Shown in pieces: positions 16,811 through 25,876 of a DNA stretch of 64,000 nucleotides (within the stretch, counting starts at the first letter, position 1; each line of letters opens with the position of its first letter). Where the stretch lies: positions 124,001 through 188,000 of the forward strand of contig VXTP01000043.1 in NCBI GenBank assembly GCA_009837395.1. The letters are read 5' to 3'. The stretch is from Gemmatimonadota bacterium (GTDB taxonomy: Bacteria > JAAXHH01). The position numbers and the translations under genes were made by a program. A model generated the notes under the pieces. That model was not told where the DNA came from. It was given only the letters and a program-made list of their open reading frames with translations, and ran no database searches.

Positions 16811-18064
16811 CTAGGCCGCGACGGCCTTGTCGATGATGACCTTCATCTTGTCGCCGTGCTTGTGGCGGCTGGCGGCTTCGACGAGGGCTTCGATGGGCAG
16901 AAATCCGTTGTCCTGGAGCCAGTGGGCGATGGCGGCCAGGGCGGCGCCTTTCGATCCGCCCGTCTTCCGGAAGTCCCGGGTCACCAGGTTGGGCGGACCG
17001 GCCAGCTCCTCAAGCTCGGGACCGAGTTTCGCGTCCGCGATCACCAGGGTATGTTCGCCAATGCGGGACCGCACCTTGTCCAGCCCGTCCTGCGATATGA
17101 CGATCATGATGTCGGGGCAGTCGATCCCGGTGTAGTGGATGGGTTGCCGAGAAAGGATGACCTCCGCCACGGAGAACCCGGTGCCGATGGTGATGGGGTA
17201 ATCGCCTTTCTTGGTGGCGGAAAGGCCCGCGGTGATGCCCGCCGTGGAGAGCAGGTCCCCCGCGGACTGGATGGCCTCCCCGGCCGAGCCCGCGACGATG
17301 ATCTCCAGGCGGCCGTCGAGCGGCGCCTCGCAGGTGTGTTCGATCGGTTTCAACCCATCCAGCAGGGACCGCCCGATCGCTTTGTGCGGCAGGCCGACCG
17401 CGCGCGGGTTCCTCGTCACCACGCTTTCGTAGTCCGCCGTGTCGTGGAGCTCCTGGACCTTCCGCATTCCGTACGCCGGGCACATTTCAACGATCTCGAT
17501 GAGCGAGAACCCCGGCGTGGACAGGGCCTCCTTCCAGAGCTCGGCCGTGTCGGTTCCGATAAATGTCCGTGCGGTGTATGCCGCGCCTGCGTTCTGGGCC
17601 AGCGCGCAGATGTCGTATCCCGGCACGGCCGACTCGGGCCGGTCAGGTTCCTTGAACTCGGTGGAGGACAGCCCGCTGGTCTGGCCGCCCGTCATGCCGT
17701 AGACCATGTTGTTCTGCACGACGAGGGTGAGGTCCAGGTTGTGCCGGGCCGCCTCGAGCAGGTGCTGGAGTCCGATGGTGGCCCCGCCGTCCCCCTGCAG
17801 GGCGATGATCTTCTTGTCCGAATGCTCGAGTCCCATGCGGATGCCCATGGCCAGGGCGACCGCCCGGCCGTGAAGCCCGTGGATGGTATGGCAGGTCAGC
17901 AGCGGGTCCACGAGCCCCGTGCAGCCGATGTCGCTTACCACGATGACGTCGAGGGGGTGCACGCCCATGTCCGCCAGGGCCTTGCTCATGGACTTGTTGG
18001 CGACCGTATGACCGCAGCCCGGACAGTAGGGCATTTTCAGGTCGTTCAGGATGGTTTCCTGCAT
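16811..18064 (-). CDS. 2-oxoacid:acceptor oxidoreductase, beta-gamma fusion subunit
   Basis: The 417-residue protein joins two functional parts. Residues 1-245 are the TPP-binding beta subunit. FeS-type cysteines are C14 and C17 (MPYCPGCGH), C48 (SDIGCTG) and one in VEMCPAYG near 220; the TPP/Mg motif is G91-D-G with N118-N119. Residues 260-417 match the gamma domain (GSAGEAIQSAGDLLS, DCPDIMIVISQDG). With the alpha subunit encoded just upstream it should oxidatively decarboxylate a 2-oxoacid to acyl-CoA with reduction of ferredoxin. The two genes overlap by 19 bp. No delta ferredoxin subunit is nearby. Confidence 0.9.
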   Translation of the reverse strand: MQETILNDLKMPYCPGCGHTVANKSMSKALADMGVHPLDVIVVSDIGCTGLVDPLLTCHTIHGLHGRAVALAMGIRMGLEHSDKKIIALQGDGGATIGLQHLLEAARHNLDLTLVVQNNMVYGMTGGQTSGLSSTEFKEPDRPESAVPGYDICALAQNAGAAYTARTFIGTDTAELWKEALSTPGFSLIEIVEMCPAYGMRKVQELHDTADYESVVTRNPRAVGLPHKAIGRSLLDGLKPIEHTCEAPLDGRLEIIVAGSAGEAIQSAGDLLSTAGITAGLSATKKGDYPITIGTGFSVAEVILSRQPIHYTGIDCPDIMIVISQDGLDKVRSRIGEHTLVIADAKLGPELEELAGPPNLVTRDFRKTGGSKGAALAAIAHWLQDNGFLPIEALVEAASRHKHGDKMKVIIDKAVAA

Positions 18065-19179
18065 TGCCTTACTCCTTCCGCGATCTCCCGCGGGGCGATC
18101 ATGTGGCCGATCTTGTTGACGCCGTGTATCCGGTCGTGCTGCCGGTTCCCGTAGAGCAGTTCCCGCAACAGGCCGACGATGTTCTCCTCGACCACGACGA
18201 CGTGCCGGTATGCCGAAAGCAGTTCGTATATGCGAGGCGGTACCGGCAGCAGCGTCTTCATGACCAGGAGCGAAACGGACTCTCCGCTCGCGCGCAGCAG
18301 GTCGACGGCCTCCCTGGCGGCTTCCGCCGAGATGCCGTAGGTCAGGATGACCGTATCGGCGCCTTCGTCCCGGTCGTGTTCGTAATAGGTGTATTCATCG
18401 ACGCTTTGTTCGATCTTGTTCTTCAGCCGTTCGGTATTGCCCAGGGCCTCGGGACTGTTCTTCTGGGTGATGCCTTCCATGTCGTGCGTCGATGCGTTCA
18501 GCCGGACCTGGTGCAGGTCGTTGCCCAGGGGCAGGAAGGGCGGCGCCAGGTTTCCATTAACCCCGTAGGTCTTGTATTCCCCGTTTCCTTCGTGCATGTG
18601 GCGTTCCGCGCGCTCGATTTCTTTCAGGCCGGATATGTCCATGTTCTGGTTGGTCATGACCATTTCCTTCGAGGTCAGCAAAACGACCGGGGTGCGGAGG
18701 TTCACGGCCGTATGCACGCTGGCCGCGGCCATCTCCCAGCAGTCGTTCAGGTTCGAAGGGCAGAACACCGGAAGCGAATACCCGCCCGAGATACATCCCC
18801 GGAGCAGGAGCAGGTCCCCCTGGCCGCCCGTTGTGGCTGACCCGGTGCTCGGACCCAGGCGCTGGGCCAGGATGATGACCATGGGCAGTTCCATCATGAA
18901 GGACATGTTGATCGATTCGATCATCAGGGCGAAGCCGGGAAAAGCGGAGGCCGTGACGGGGAACACGCCCGACGAGGAGAATCCGGCGGCCCATTGCAGC
19001 GCCGTGATTTCGTCCGGCGCCTCGAGGGCGATGGGGATGCGCTGCTTGGCGCCCGCGAAGAGCCAGTTGACGGGCGTGATGGGATACCCGATGTAGGCGC
19101 CCGCGCCGGACCGGGCCATCGCCTCGATGATCAGCCTGGACCCGTCCAGGAAGACCATGCGTTCATTAACGGTCGTCAT
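18046..19179 (-). CDS. 2-oxoacid:acceptor oxidoreductase alpha subunit
   Basis: The protein of about 377 residues has the alpha-subunit layout: the N-terminal pyrimidine-binding domain (AYIGYPITPVNWL near 30, the conserved YP-I-T-P-S/V motif, and the Glu of EAPDEITA), then a transketolase-C-like domain ending in a VVVEENIVG segment. It binds TPP jointly with the beta-gamma protein. I choose the ATG at 19179, eight bases after GGGAG; an in-frame ATG at 19200 lies inside the upstream FeS protein gene. The missing gamma domain is supplied by the fused beta subunit. Confidence 0.9.
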   Translation of the reverse strand: MTTVNERMVFLDGSRLIIEAMARSGAGAYIGYPITPVNWLFAGAKQRIPIALEAPDEITALQWAAGFSSSGVFPVTASAFPGFALMIESINMSFMMELPMVIILAQRLGPSTGSATTGGQGDLLLLRGCISGGYSLPVFCPSNLNDCWEMAAASVHTAVNLRTPVVLLTSKEMVMTNQNMDISGLKEIERAERHMHEGNGEYKTYGVNGNLAPPFLPLGNDLHQVRLNASTHDMEGITQKNSPEALGNTERLKNKIEQSVDEYTYYEHDRDEGADTVILTYGISAEAAREAVDLLRASGESVSLLVMKTLLPVPPRIYELLSAYRHVVVVEENIVGLLRELLYGNRQHDRIHGVNKIGHMIAPREIAEGVRQCRKPS

Positions 19180-19186
19180 GGTGCGT

Positions 19187-21220
19187 TCACTCCCGATCAT
19201 CTCGAATGGATTCCGCCACGATTTCGGCGATATCCCGGACCCGCATGGGTTCCCCGGCCCGCTTGTTGGCGTCGTTCATCATCCTGGCGCAGAAGGGGCA
19301 GCCCACGGCCAGGGTGTCCGCCCCGGTTTCCCGTGCTTCCCGGAATCGGTTGTCGCTGACCGCCTCCCTGCCTTCCTCTTCTTCTTTCCAGACCTGCGCG
19401 CCGCCGGCGCCGCAGCAGAAGGACCGGTTCCTGCTTCGGGCCATTTCCACCAGGGAAGGCCGGGCTGCCGCCAGCGCCTGGCGGGGCGCTTCGTATTCAC
19501 CGCCGTGGCGACCCAGGTAGCACGGGTCGTGATAGGTCGTTCGCGTTTCGTCACGCCCCGGCATCGCGAGTCTGCCCGCCTTCGCCAGCTCGTCGATGAG
19601 TTGCGTGTGGTGCAGGACCTCGAAACGGCCGCCCAGCGCGCCGTACTCGTTCCCGAGGGTATGCAGGCAGTGGGGGCAACCCGTGACGATGCGCTTCCGG
19701 CCGACCTGGTCGGCGCCCGCGGCGTTCAACGTCTCGATGTTCCCTTCGGCGGCTATACTGAAAAGATACTCGTTTCCGGCCCTTCGCGCCAGGTCTCCCG
19801 TACAGGATTCGTCGTTTCCCAGCACGGCGAAGTCCACCCCCGCCCGGTGCAGGACCGTGGCGATGGCCCGCGCCGTGTCCCGGGCACCGGGGTCGAAAGC
19901 GCCGGCGCACCCGACCCAGAACAGCACGTCGTAGTCCGGTTTCTCCGCGACGGTCGGCACCTTGAAGTCCAGGGATTCGGTCCATTCCATCCGGTCGCCC
20001 GCCATCTGCCAGGGATTGCCGTTCCGTTCGATCCCGGTGAAAGCGCCTTTCAGTTCATTCGGAAACGCGCTCTCCATCAGCACCTGGTTCCGGCGCATGG
20101 CGAGGATATCGAACAGTGGTTCGTTGCCGACGGGACAGGCCTCCGTGCAGGCGCCGCAGGCCGTGCAGGCCCAGAGCGCGCTTTCGCTCATGGTGTAGCC
20201 CAGCAGGGGTTCGGTGTCTTCCCCGCCCGCGGCCAGGGAATTCATGTGGTCGCGAAGGTGATACCGCTTGTTCACCTCCAGGGCCGCGGGAGACAGTTCC
20301 TTGCCCGTGGCATAGGCCGGGCAGGCGTCCTGGCACCGGTTGCACATGATGCAGGCAAAGGCGTCCGTGATATGGGTCCGGTCCAGGTCGGTGATCCGGC
20401 CTGCGCCGAACTGCTCGATGGTCTCGTCTTCGAAATCCAGGGCATCCAGCGCGCCCGGACTGGTCCGCCCGGGGGCGGTCATCAGGTTGAAGGGGCCCAT
20501 GAACAGGTGGGCGTGTTTCGAAAAGGGGAACCAGGGCAGAAAGGCCAGCACCAGCCCGATGGCGATCCACCAGCTGGCGTGCAGGCCGAAAGTCAGCACG
20601 GAAGGTTCCAGGCCCGACCAGAGACCGGCTGCCAGCGCCGCGACCGGCTGCCAGGGGTCCGGTCCGTGCAGGGCGATGTCGAAGGATGCACCCACGAGCC
20701 GGAAGCCGACGTGGCCCAGGATGAAAAACCCGACGATCAGGGAATCCCGCCGGATGCCGCCGGCGGCACGGGGGTGCAGCTTGACGTTCGGCGCGACGGC
20801 AAGGTCCGTGGATTTCACGATGAACCGGCGGATGAGCAGGGCAACCATGCCTGCAAGCGCGGCCAGGGTCATGAGATCGACGAGCAGGCGGTATACCTGG
20901 CCGGCGGCCCCTTCCTCCAGGAATACGAAGCCCGTTACCAGGCCTTCCAGCACGTCCACCAGGTTGACCGCCATGTAGAGGATGAAGCCCCACGCAATCC
21001 CGGTGTGCGCGAGGGAAACCAGCGGCCGGTTGCGGATCATGATGTTCTGGCCGGCCAGGGCCTTGACTCCGGTCCAAAGCCGGCCCGGAAGGCCATCCCA
21101 TGCAAGGCGGCCCTGGCCCCGCTTTATCGTCCCGATCATGCGCCGAAAGGTGACGGATGCCAGGTACAGCGAGACGGCCGCGAGGAGGGCGAAGAGGATC
21201 TTTTCGTAGGGAGAAAGCAT
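19187..21220 (-). CDS. Membrane FeS protein, ETF:(mena)quinone oxidoreductase-like (EMO/EtfD type)
   Basis: The 677-residue protein begins with about six membrane helices carrying histidines for b-type haem (near residues 60-240). A ferredoxin-like pair of 4Fe-4S motifs follows (CIMCNRCQDACP near 290 and CTACGACTEACP near 352). Two CCG domains close the protein (cysteines near 430-480 and TYHDPCYLGRHGG with FCCGAGG near 570-610), as in heterodisulfide-reductase HdrD-type proteins. Proteins of this design, encoded beside EtfAB, move electrons from reduced ETF to menaquinone. That role fits because etfA starts 59 bp upstream. It is a strong context call, not an experimental one. Confidence 0.85.
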   Translation of the reverse strand: MLSPYEKILFALLAAVSLYLASVTFRRMIGTIKRGQGRLAWDGLPGRLWTGVKALAGQNIMIRNRPLVSLAHTGIAWGFILYMAVNLVDVLEGLVTGFVFLEEGAAGQVYRLLVDLMTLAALAGMVALLIRRFIVKSTDLAVAPNVKLHPRAAGGIRRDSLIVGFFILGHVGFRLVGASFDIALHGPDPWQPVAALAAGLWSGLEPSVLTFGLHASWWIAIGLVLAFLPWFPFSKHAHLFMGPFNLMTAPGRTSPGALDALDFEDETIEQFGAGRITDLDRTHITDAFACIMCNRCQDACPAYATGKELSPAALEVNKRYHLRDHMNSLAAGGEDTEPLLGYTMSESALWACTACGACTEACPVGNEPLFDILAMRRNQVLMESAFPNELKGAFTGIERNGNPWQMAGDRMEWTESLDFKVPTVAEKPDYDVLFWVGCAGAFDPGARDTARAIATVLHRAGVDFAVLGNDESCTGDLARRAGNEYLFSIAAEGNIETLNAAGADQVGRKRIVTGCPHCLHTLGNEYGALGGRFEVLHHTQLIDELAKAGRLAMPGRDETRTTYHDPCYLGRHGGEYEAPRQALAAARPSLVEMARSRNRSFCCGAGGAQVWKEEEEGREAVSDNRFREARETGADTLAVGCPFCARMMNDANKRAGEPMRVRDIAEIVAESIRDDRE

Positions 21221-21278
21221 CGGCGTCCCGCGATCCCGATGTGCCGCCGAAGGAAGACGCGATGCACGGCGCGCCGGG

Positions 21279-22265
21279 TTACCGGCCGAGCCGTTTCCTC
21301 ACTTCTTCCGCGATGGCGGGCAGGTAACTGAAGAGGTCGCCGGCGATACCGTAGTGGGCGTACTTGTACAGCGGCACGTCGGCGTCCTTGTTGATGGCCA
21401 CGATCACGCGGGCGTTTTTCATGCCCGCCAGGTGCTGTATCGCGCCGGAAATCCCGCAGGCGATATACAGGTCGGGCTGTACCGTCTTTCCGGTCTGGCC
21501 GACCTGGTGGGCGTATGGAATCCACCCGGCGTCCACCGCGGCCCGGCTGGCGCCGAGGGCGCCGCCCAGGGCGTCCGCCAGTTCGCGAACGGGCTGGAAA
21601 CCCTCCGGTCCGCCCACGCCGCGGCCGCCCGATACGATGATGCTTGCTTCTGTCAGGCTGACGGTGCCGTCCGCGGTCTCCACGGACGTCACGCGGGTGG
21701 GAATCTCGTCCCCGGACAGCACGGCAGGCACCTCGATGATCTCCCCGGTCCGGGACGGATCGGGATCCGCCGGCTGGAAGATATTGCGCCGCACCGTGAC
21801 GCATCGATGCCCGGTGCCCCTGAACGTTACGGTGGATACCAGGTTGCCGACCAGCGCGGGCCGGACCGCGGCCAACCGGCCATCTTCCACATGCAGGTCG
21901 GTGCAGTCCGGCGCCAGGCCCGCACCGGCGAGGGCGGCGACGTAGGCCGAAAGCTCCAAACCGGCCGTACTCGCCCCCATCAGGACCACGGACGGTGGTT
22001 CGTGCTCCAGGATCCGCGCCAGCAGCTTCGCATAGGGCTCCACGCGGTAACGGCCCAGCGAAGGATCATCGGCAGTGTACACGCGGTCCGCGCCAGCCTC
22101 GATGGCCTGCCTGGTGGTCTCGCCGACACCGTCGCCGAACACGACGGCCGTAAGGGAACCGCCGAGATCGCCGGCGACTTTCCCCGCGGCGGCCATCGCC
22201 TGCCAGGCGATCGGGTCCGCCTGCCCGTCCACCAGTTCAATCCATACGATCAGGTTGCTTGCCAT
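21279..22265 (-). CDS. etfA: Electron transfer flavoprotein alpha subunit
   Basis: The 328-residue protein has the ETF alpha C-terminal FAD domain: GGRGVGGPEGF near 200, VGQTGKTVQPDLYIACGISGAIQH near 260-285 (the EtfA signature), and NKDADVPLYKYAHYGI near 300. It holds FAD and, with EtfB, carries electrons from acyl-CoA dehydrogenase to the membrane FeS protein. It follows etfB by 16 bp. Confidence 0.96.
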   Translation of the reverse strand: MASNLIVWIELVDGQADPIAWQAMAAAGKVAGDLGGSLTAVVFGDGVGETTRQAIEAGADRVYTADDPSLGRYRVEPYAKLLARILEHEPPSVVLMGASTAGLELSAYVAALAGAGLAPDCTDLHVEDGRLAAVRPALVGNLVSTVTFRGTGHRCVTVRRNIFQPADPDPSRTGEIIEVPAVLSGDEIPTRVTSVETADGTVSLTEASIIVSGGRGVGGPEGFQPVRELADALGGALGASRAAVDAGWIPYAHQVGQTGKTVQPDLYIACGISGAIQHLAGMKNARVIVAINKDADVPLYKYAHYGIAGDLFSYLPAIAEEVRKRLGR

Positions 22266-22281
22266 CCGTTCGATTTCCCGC

Positions 22282-23073
22282 CTAAATGACCTTTTCTTCC
22301 ATCAACCGGTCTACCAGGGTCCTGGCCGCGTCTTCGGGGCCGCCATCGATCATTTCGATGTGCGCTTCCCGCACCGGAGGAAGTTCCGTCCGCCATTCCA
22401 CCCCCGAGGCCCCGGCGCCCACGGCGGCCGCATCAAGGCTGAGATCCTTGCAACCCCAAATCGGTATGTTGGCTCGGGCCGCCTTGCGTATGCCGATGAG
22501 GCTCGGATACCGGGGTTCGTTGATCTCCTTGACGACCGTGATCAGGGCCGGAAGCCGGCTGGTGACCGTCTCCCGGGCCTTTTCGAGCAGTCTGACCGCC
22601 GAGAGGGTCCGGTCGGACGGGTCCAGGTTCCGGAGCTCCGCCACATAGGAAACGAGCGGTACGCCAAGCAGGGCCGCGACCTGCACGGCCGTCGCGGCCG
22701 TATTGCCGTCGATCGCCGCCCGGCCTCCGACGATCAGGTCAAAGGCGCCGATTTTGCGGATGGCCGCGACCAGGATGCGCGCCGAGGTTAGGCTGTCGCC
22801 GTCCGCCATGGCCGGGTCCGACACCAGGACGGCTTCGTCCACGCCCATGGCCAGGGCGGTCTTCAATGCCTCGGCGGCTTCAGGAGGCCCCAGGCACAGC
22901 GCGGTCACCTTGCCGCCGTGCTCCTCCCGGGCCTGGATGGCGGTTTCCAGCGTGTACTCGTCCCAGGGGTTGACGATACGGGGCCCGCCCTCGGCGGACA
23001 GCTTGAGGCCGTCCATGGAGGCGGATAACTGCGCCGTATCAGGCGTTTGCTTCACCAGGGCGATAATGTTCAA
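22282..23073 (-). CDS. etfB: Electron transfer flavoprotein beta subunit
   Basis: The 263-residue protein has the EtfB layout: N-terminal IIALVKQTPD, the NPWDEYTLETAIQ segment near 35-50, CLGPPEAAEALKTALAMGVDEAVLV near 65-88, and the nucleotide-binding DGNTAATAVQVAALL loop near 122-136. It binds AMP or FAD depending on subtype. I cannot decide whether it is a bifurcating ETF from sequence alone. It sits between the acyl-CoA dehydrogenase gene (128 bp upstream) and etfA (16 bp). Confidence 0.95.
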   Translation of the reverse strand: MNIIALVKQTPDTAQLSASMDGLKLSAEGGPRIVNPWDEYTLETAIQAREEHGGKVTALCLGPPEAAEALKTALAMGVDEAVLVSDPAMADGDSLTSARILVAAIRKIGAFDLIVGGRAAIDGNTAATAVQVAALLGVPLVSYVAELRNLDPSDRTLSAVRLLEKARETVTSRLPALITVVKEINEPRYPSLIGIRKAARANIPIWGCKDLSLDAAAVGAGASGVEWRTELPPVREAHIEMIDGGPEDAARTLVDRLMEEKVI

Positions 23074-23097
23074 GTGATCGTTACCTCGCTATGTACC

Positions 23098-23192
23098 TTT
23101 TCTGGCCGGTGTGGCCGTTTCTAGCCGGTGTGGCCGTTTCTAGCCGGTGTGGCCGTTTCTAGCCGGTGTGGCCGTTTCTAGCCGGCGTGGCC
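23098..23192. repeat. Five-copy 19-bp minisatellite
   Basis: Five head-to-tail 19-bp units (GTTTCTAGCCGGTGTGGCC; the first and last are variant) fill the spacer between the acyl-CoA dehydrogenase stop (23201) and the etfB start (23073). Each copy contains CTAG. There are no spacers of unique sequence, so it is not CRISPR. Confidence 0.9.
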
Positions 23193-23200
23193 GCACGCGG

Positions 23201-24403
23201 TCACTGCTGCCAGTATTCCGGATCGTAGGCGGGCATTTCGCACCGGAGCGGTCGGTCCGTCCGGTTGCCGAACTCATAGTCCGCCTGCATGAGCTGGTGT
23301 ATCTGCGACGTGCCTTCGTAGATGACCGCGCTCTTGCTGTTACGCAGATGACGTTCCACGTCGTATTCGTCGGAGTATCCATAGGCGCCGTGGACCTGCA
23401 CCGCGTCGCTGGCCGTGGCGAAAGCCGACTCCGTGCAGTACCACTTGGCCATGCTCGTCTCCCGGGTGTTCCGCATCCCCCGGTTCTTCAGCCATCCGAC
23501 CTTGCGCACCGCCAGTTCGCCCAGGTCGACGCGCTGCTTCATCTGGGCGATGAGCTGCTTCACGAGCTGATGGTCGCCGATCGGCTGGCCGAAGGTCCGG
23601 CGTTGCCGGGCATACGCCACGGACGCTTCCAGGCAGTATTTCATCAGGCCGACGGCGCCCGCCGCCACGGTATAGCGGGCGTTGTCGAGACAGGACATGG
23701 CGATTTTGAATCCCTCGCCCTCTTCACCCAGCCGGTGGGATTCGGGCACGGGGACCTCGTCCATGTTGATCCAGCCCGTGTTGCTTGCCCGCACCCCCAT
23801 CTTGCCCTTGATGGTGCCGGTGGTCAGGCCCTCCCACCCGCGTTCGAGCAGGAAGGCGGTGATCCCCCGCGTGCCTTCCTCCTGGTTCGTCTTGGCGAAA
23901 ACGAGAAAGCGGTCCGCCACGTCGGACAGCGTGATCCACATCTTCTCGCCGCTGACCAGGTAGGTGTCGCCTTCCTTCCGGGCCCGGCTGGTCATGGCGG
24001 CCACGTCGGAACCCGCGCCCGGTTCGGTCAAACCGAAACAGGCGATGTTTTCGCCGGTGGCCAGGGGCGGCAGGAACTGTTCCTTCTGTTCTTCCGTTCC
24101 CCACTGGAAGATAGGCAGGGCGTGCAGGCCCAGGTGGACCGCGATCGTCTCCCGGACGGAAGAGTCGGCCCATTCCAGGCCTTCCGACAACAGGCCGAGG
24201 GAGATGAAGTCCATGCCGGCCCCGTCATAGCGCACCGGCAGGCAGATGCCCATGAACCCCTGCGCCGCCATCTTCGGCAGCAATTCATGGGGGAAAGTGC
24301 CGTTGCGGTCGTGTTCCCTGATGGAAGGCAGGATCTCGTTGCGGGCGAAGTCGTACACCATCCGCTCGACCATCCTGTGTTCTTCGCTTAGCTCAAAATC
24401 CAT
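23201..24403 (-). CDS. Acyl-CoA dehydrogenase
   Basis: The 400-residue protein has the standard three-domain ACAD fold. The FAD/substrate loop [16 protein letters not shown] lies near 134-149, [12 protein letters not shown] near 270, [17 protein letters not shown] near 340, and the catalytic base Glu in [11 protein letters not shown] near 363, the short-chain ACAD position. Electrons would pass to EtfAB encoded immediately downstream. The length is normal. Substrate chain length cannot be read here. Confidence 0.95.
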   Translation of the reverse strand: MDFELSEEHRMVERMVYDFARNEILPSIREHDRNGTFPHELLPKMAAQGFMGICLPVRYDGAGMDFISLGLLSEGLEWADSSVRETIAVHLGLHALPIFQWGTEEQKEQFLPPLATGENIACFGLTEPGAGSDVAAMTSRARKEGDTYLVSGEKMWITLSDVADRFLVFAKTNQEEGTRGITAFLLERGWEGLTTGTIKGKMGVRASNTGWINMDEVPVPESHRLGEEGEGFKIAMSCLDNARYTVAAGAVGLMKYCLEASVAYARQRRTFGQPIGDHQLVKQLIAQMKQRVDLGELAVRKVGWLKNRGMRNTRETSMAKWYCTESAFATASDAVQVHGAYGYSDEYDVERHLRNSKSAVIYEGTSQIHQLMQADYEFGNRTDRPLRCEMPAYDPEYWQQ

Positions 24404-24476
24404 GGAGGTACTTTACCGTTTCGAGGAAGGTTGGTTCGTAATGAAACACAGTTTCTTTTAACGCGGTGCAGATGGG

Positions 24477-25661
24477 TCAATTCTCAGCCACCCCGGCCGC
24501 CTTGCTGAAGTCCCTGCCGGGGGCCGACGCCGGACGAGTAACCGGAATCTCCTGCATCACTTCGAGGAACCGGTCCACGTCGCGGTCGTTGTTGAAGAAG
24601 TGGGTGGACACGCGGGCCCGGCCCACGCCGCCATAGGCGCCGAAGATGAGCACGTTCCGGTCCTCCAGGGCATGGGTCACCGCGTTTACGTCCGCCGCGG
24701 TGAAGCAGACGTTACCGGCCCTTTCCGCTGCCGCCCTGGGCGTGATGACTTCCCAGCCCATGTCCGACAGGCCGTCCCAGACGCGGGTGCTCAGCCGCAG
24801 CACGTGCTCCTCGATACGGTCGATCCCGATACCGAGCAGACAGTCCAGGGCGTTGTCCAGGATGTACACCCCGATCCAGGTTTCATTGCCCGGCGTGAAC
24901 CGGCTGGCATCCTCCCGGGGAATGTACGCGGAGGGATCCTTCCAGTCGGGGAGGTAGGCCGGCGTATGCCACCCGACAAAGGGCGGGTTCAGTTCGGGTA
25001 CGCGTTCCCGGTTCCAGTAGAAAACCCCCACGCCGTGTACGGCCATGAGCCACTTGTAACAGCTGGATACGACGAAGTCCGCGTACTGCGCTTCCACCGG
25101 AACGACGCCCGCGGAATGGGTGACGTCGAGACAGAGCAGTGCGTTCTTGCGGTGCACGATTTCAGAGAGTTCGGGCAGCGGTAGACGTTGGCCGGTGAAA
25201 TAGCTGACATGGCTGACATTGACGACCCTGGTGTTTTCATCTATCGCTTTATCAAGATCTTCCAACTCCGTGCGCCAGTTGCTGTTTTCGACGATTCTCA
25301 GCTCCACGCCGCGGTCCTTCAGCAGGGTCCACGGCAGTACGTCCGAAGGGAACTCCACGTCGGCCACCACCACGTTGTCGCCGGGCCTCCAGTCGAGCGC
25401 GTAGACCAGCAGGTTGATGCCTTCGGAAGTAGAGGTCAGGAAGCCGATATCATCGGCCGGGACGCCGAACAGCCGACCTACTTTTTCCTTGCAACCGGCG
25501 GACACCACTTCGAGACGCCTGCGTCCTTCCTCCCCCAGGAGCTTGTCTTCGAAGAACCGGTGGACGGCGTCGCCATGGGTCTTCAGCATGGGCGATTCGC
25601 CGCCGGTACACAGGTGGGTTAGGCCCTGGGTTCCAATGAACTCGGAAGGATCGATCAGCAT
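24477..25661 (-). CDS. Class V PLP-dependent aminotransferase
   Basis: The 394-residue protein resembles the IscS/kynureninase-like aminotransferase V family. There is a DVTHSAGVVPVE block near 210 and the PLP lysine in SSCYKWLMAVHGVGVFYW near 230, followed by TSEGINLL-type N-terminal anchor residues at 88-95. It could be a cysteine desulfurase, an isopenicillin-epimerase-like enzyme or another lyase/aminotransferase; I cannot tell. I choose the ATG at 25661, which is preceded by GGGAG. Confidence 0.85.
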   Translation of the reverse strand: MLIDPSEFIGTQGLTHLCTGGESPMLKTHGDAVHRFFEDKLLGEEGRRRLEVVSAGCKEKVGRLFGVPADDIGFLTSTSEGINLLVYALDWRPGDNVVVADVEFPSDVLPWTLLKDRGVELRIVENSNWRTELEDLDKAIDENTRVVNVSHVSYFTGQRLPLPELSEIVHRKNALLCLDVTHSAGVVPVEAQYADFVVSSCYKWLMAVHGVGVFYWNRERVPELNPPFVGWHTPAYLPDWKDPSAYIPREDASRFTPGNETWIGVYILDNALDCLLGIGIDRIEEHVLRLSTRVWDGLSDMGWEVITPRAAAERAGNVCFTAADVNAVTHALEDRNVLIFGAYGGVGRARVSTHFFNNDRDVDRFLEVMQEIPVTRPASAPGRDFSKAAGVAEN

Positions 25662-25783
25662 GGGTGTCTCCCGTTGTAATAACTGCGGTTTCAGCCGGTC
25701 GCTAATTCGACTGCCAAGATATCCGCCGGCGTCGTTTTTGTACAGGGAATTCGGGAGGTCGTTACCGTGCGTAGCTTCCGGCG

Positions 25784-25811
25784 TTGTGATTGATGTAAAA
25801 CGCGCTATATT
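25784..25811 (+). promoter_or_regulatory. Possible promoter of the amidohydrolase gene
   Basis: TTGTGA (25784-25789), a 16-bp spacer and TATATT (25806-25811) lie in the divergent spacer, 66 bases before the TTG start at 25877. Confidence 0.4.
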
Positions 25812-25876
25812 GTCTGGAACCACGGGAATCGTCCGCGCGCTGACGGAACGCCCGGTACAACCGCTGGAGGGTCCGT

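Noticed and set aside
19127-21331. Very long open frame on the + strand opposite the EMO-like and oxidoreductase genes
   Set aside because: It is antisense to a gene with clear FeS and membrane motifs; the encoded protein is Gly/Arg/His-rich low-complexity sequence typical of GC-rich shadows.
23098-23192. Repeat array resembling a small CRISPR
   Set aside because: Units are contiguous with no unique spacers, and no cas gene is nearby.
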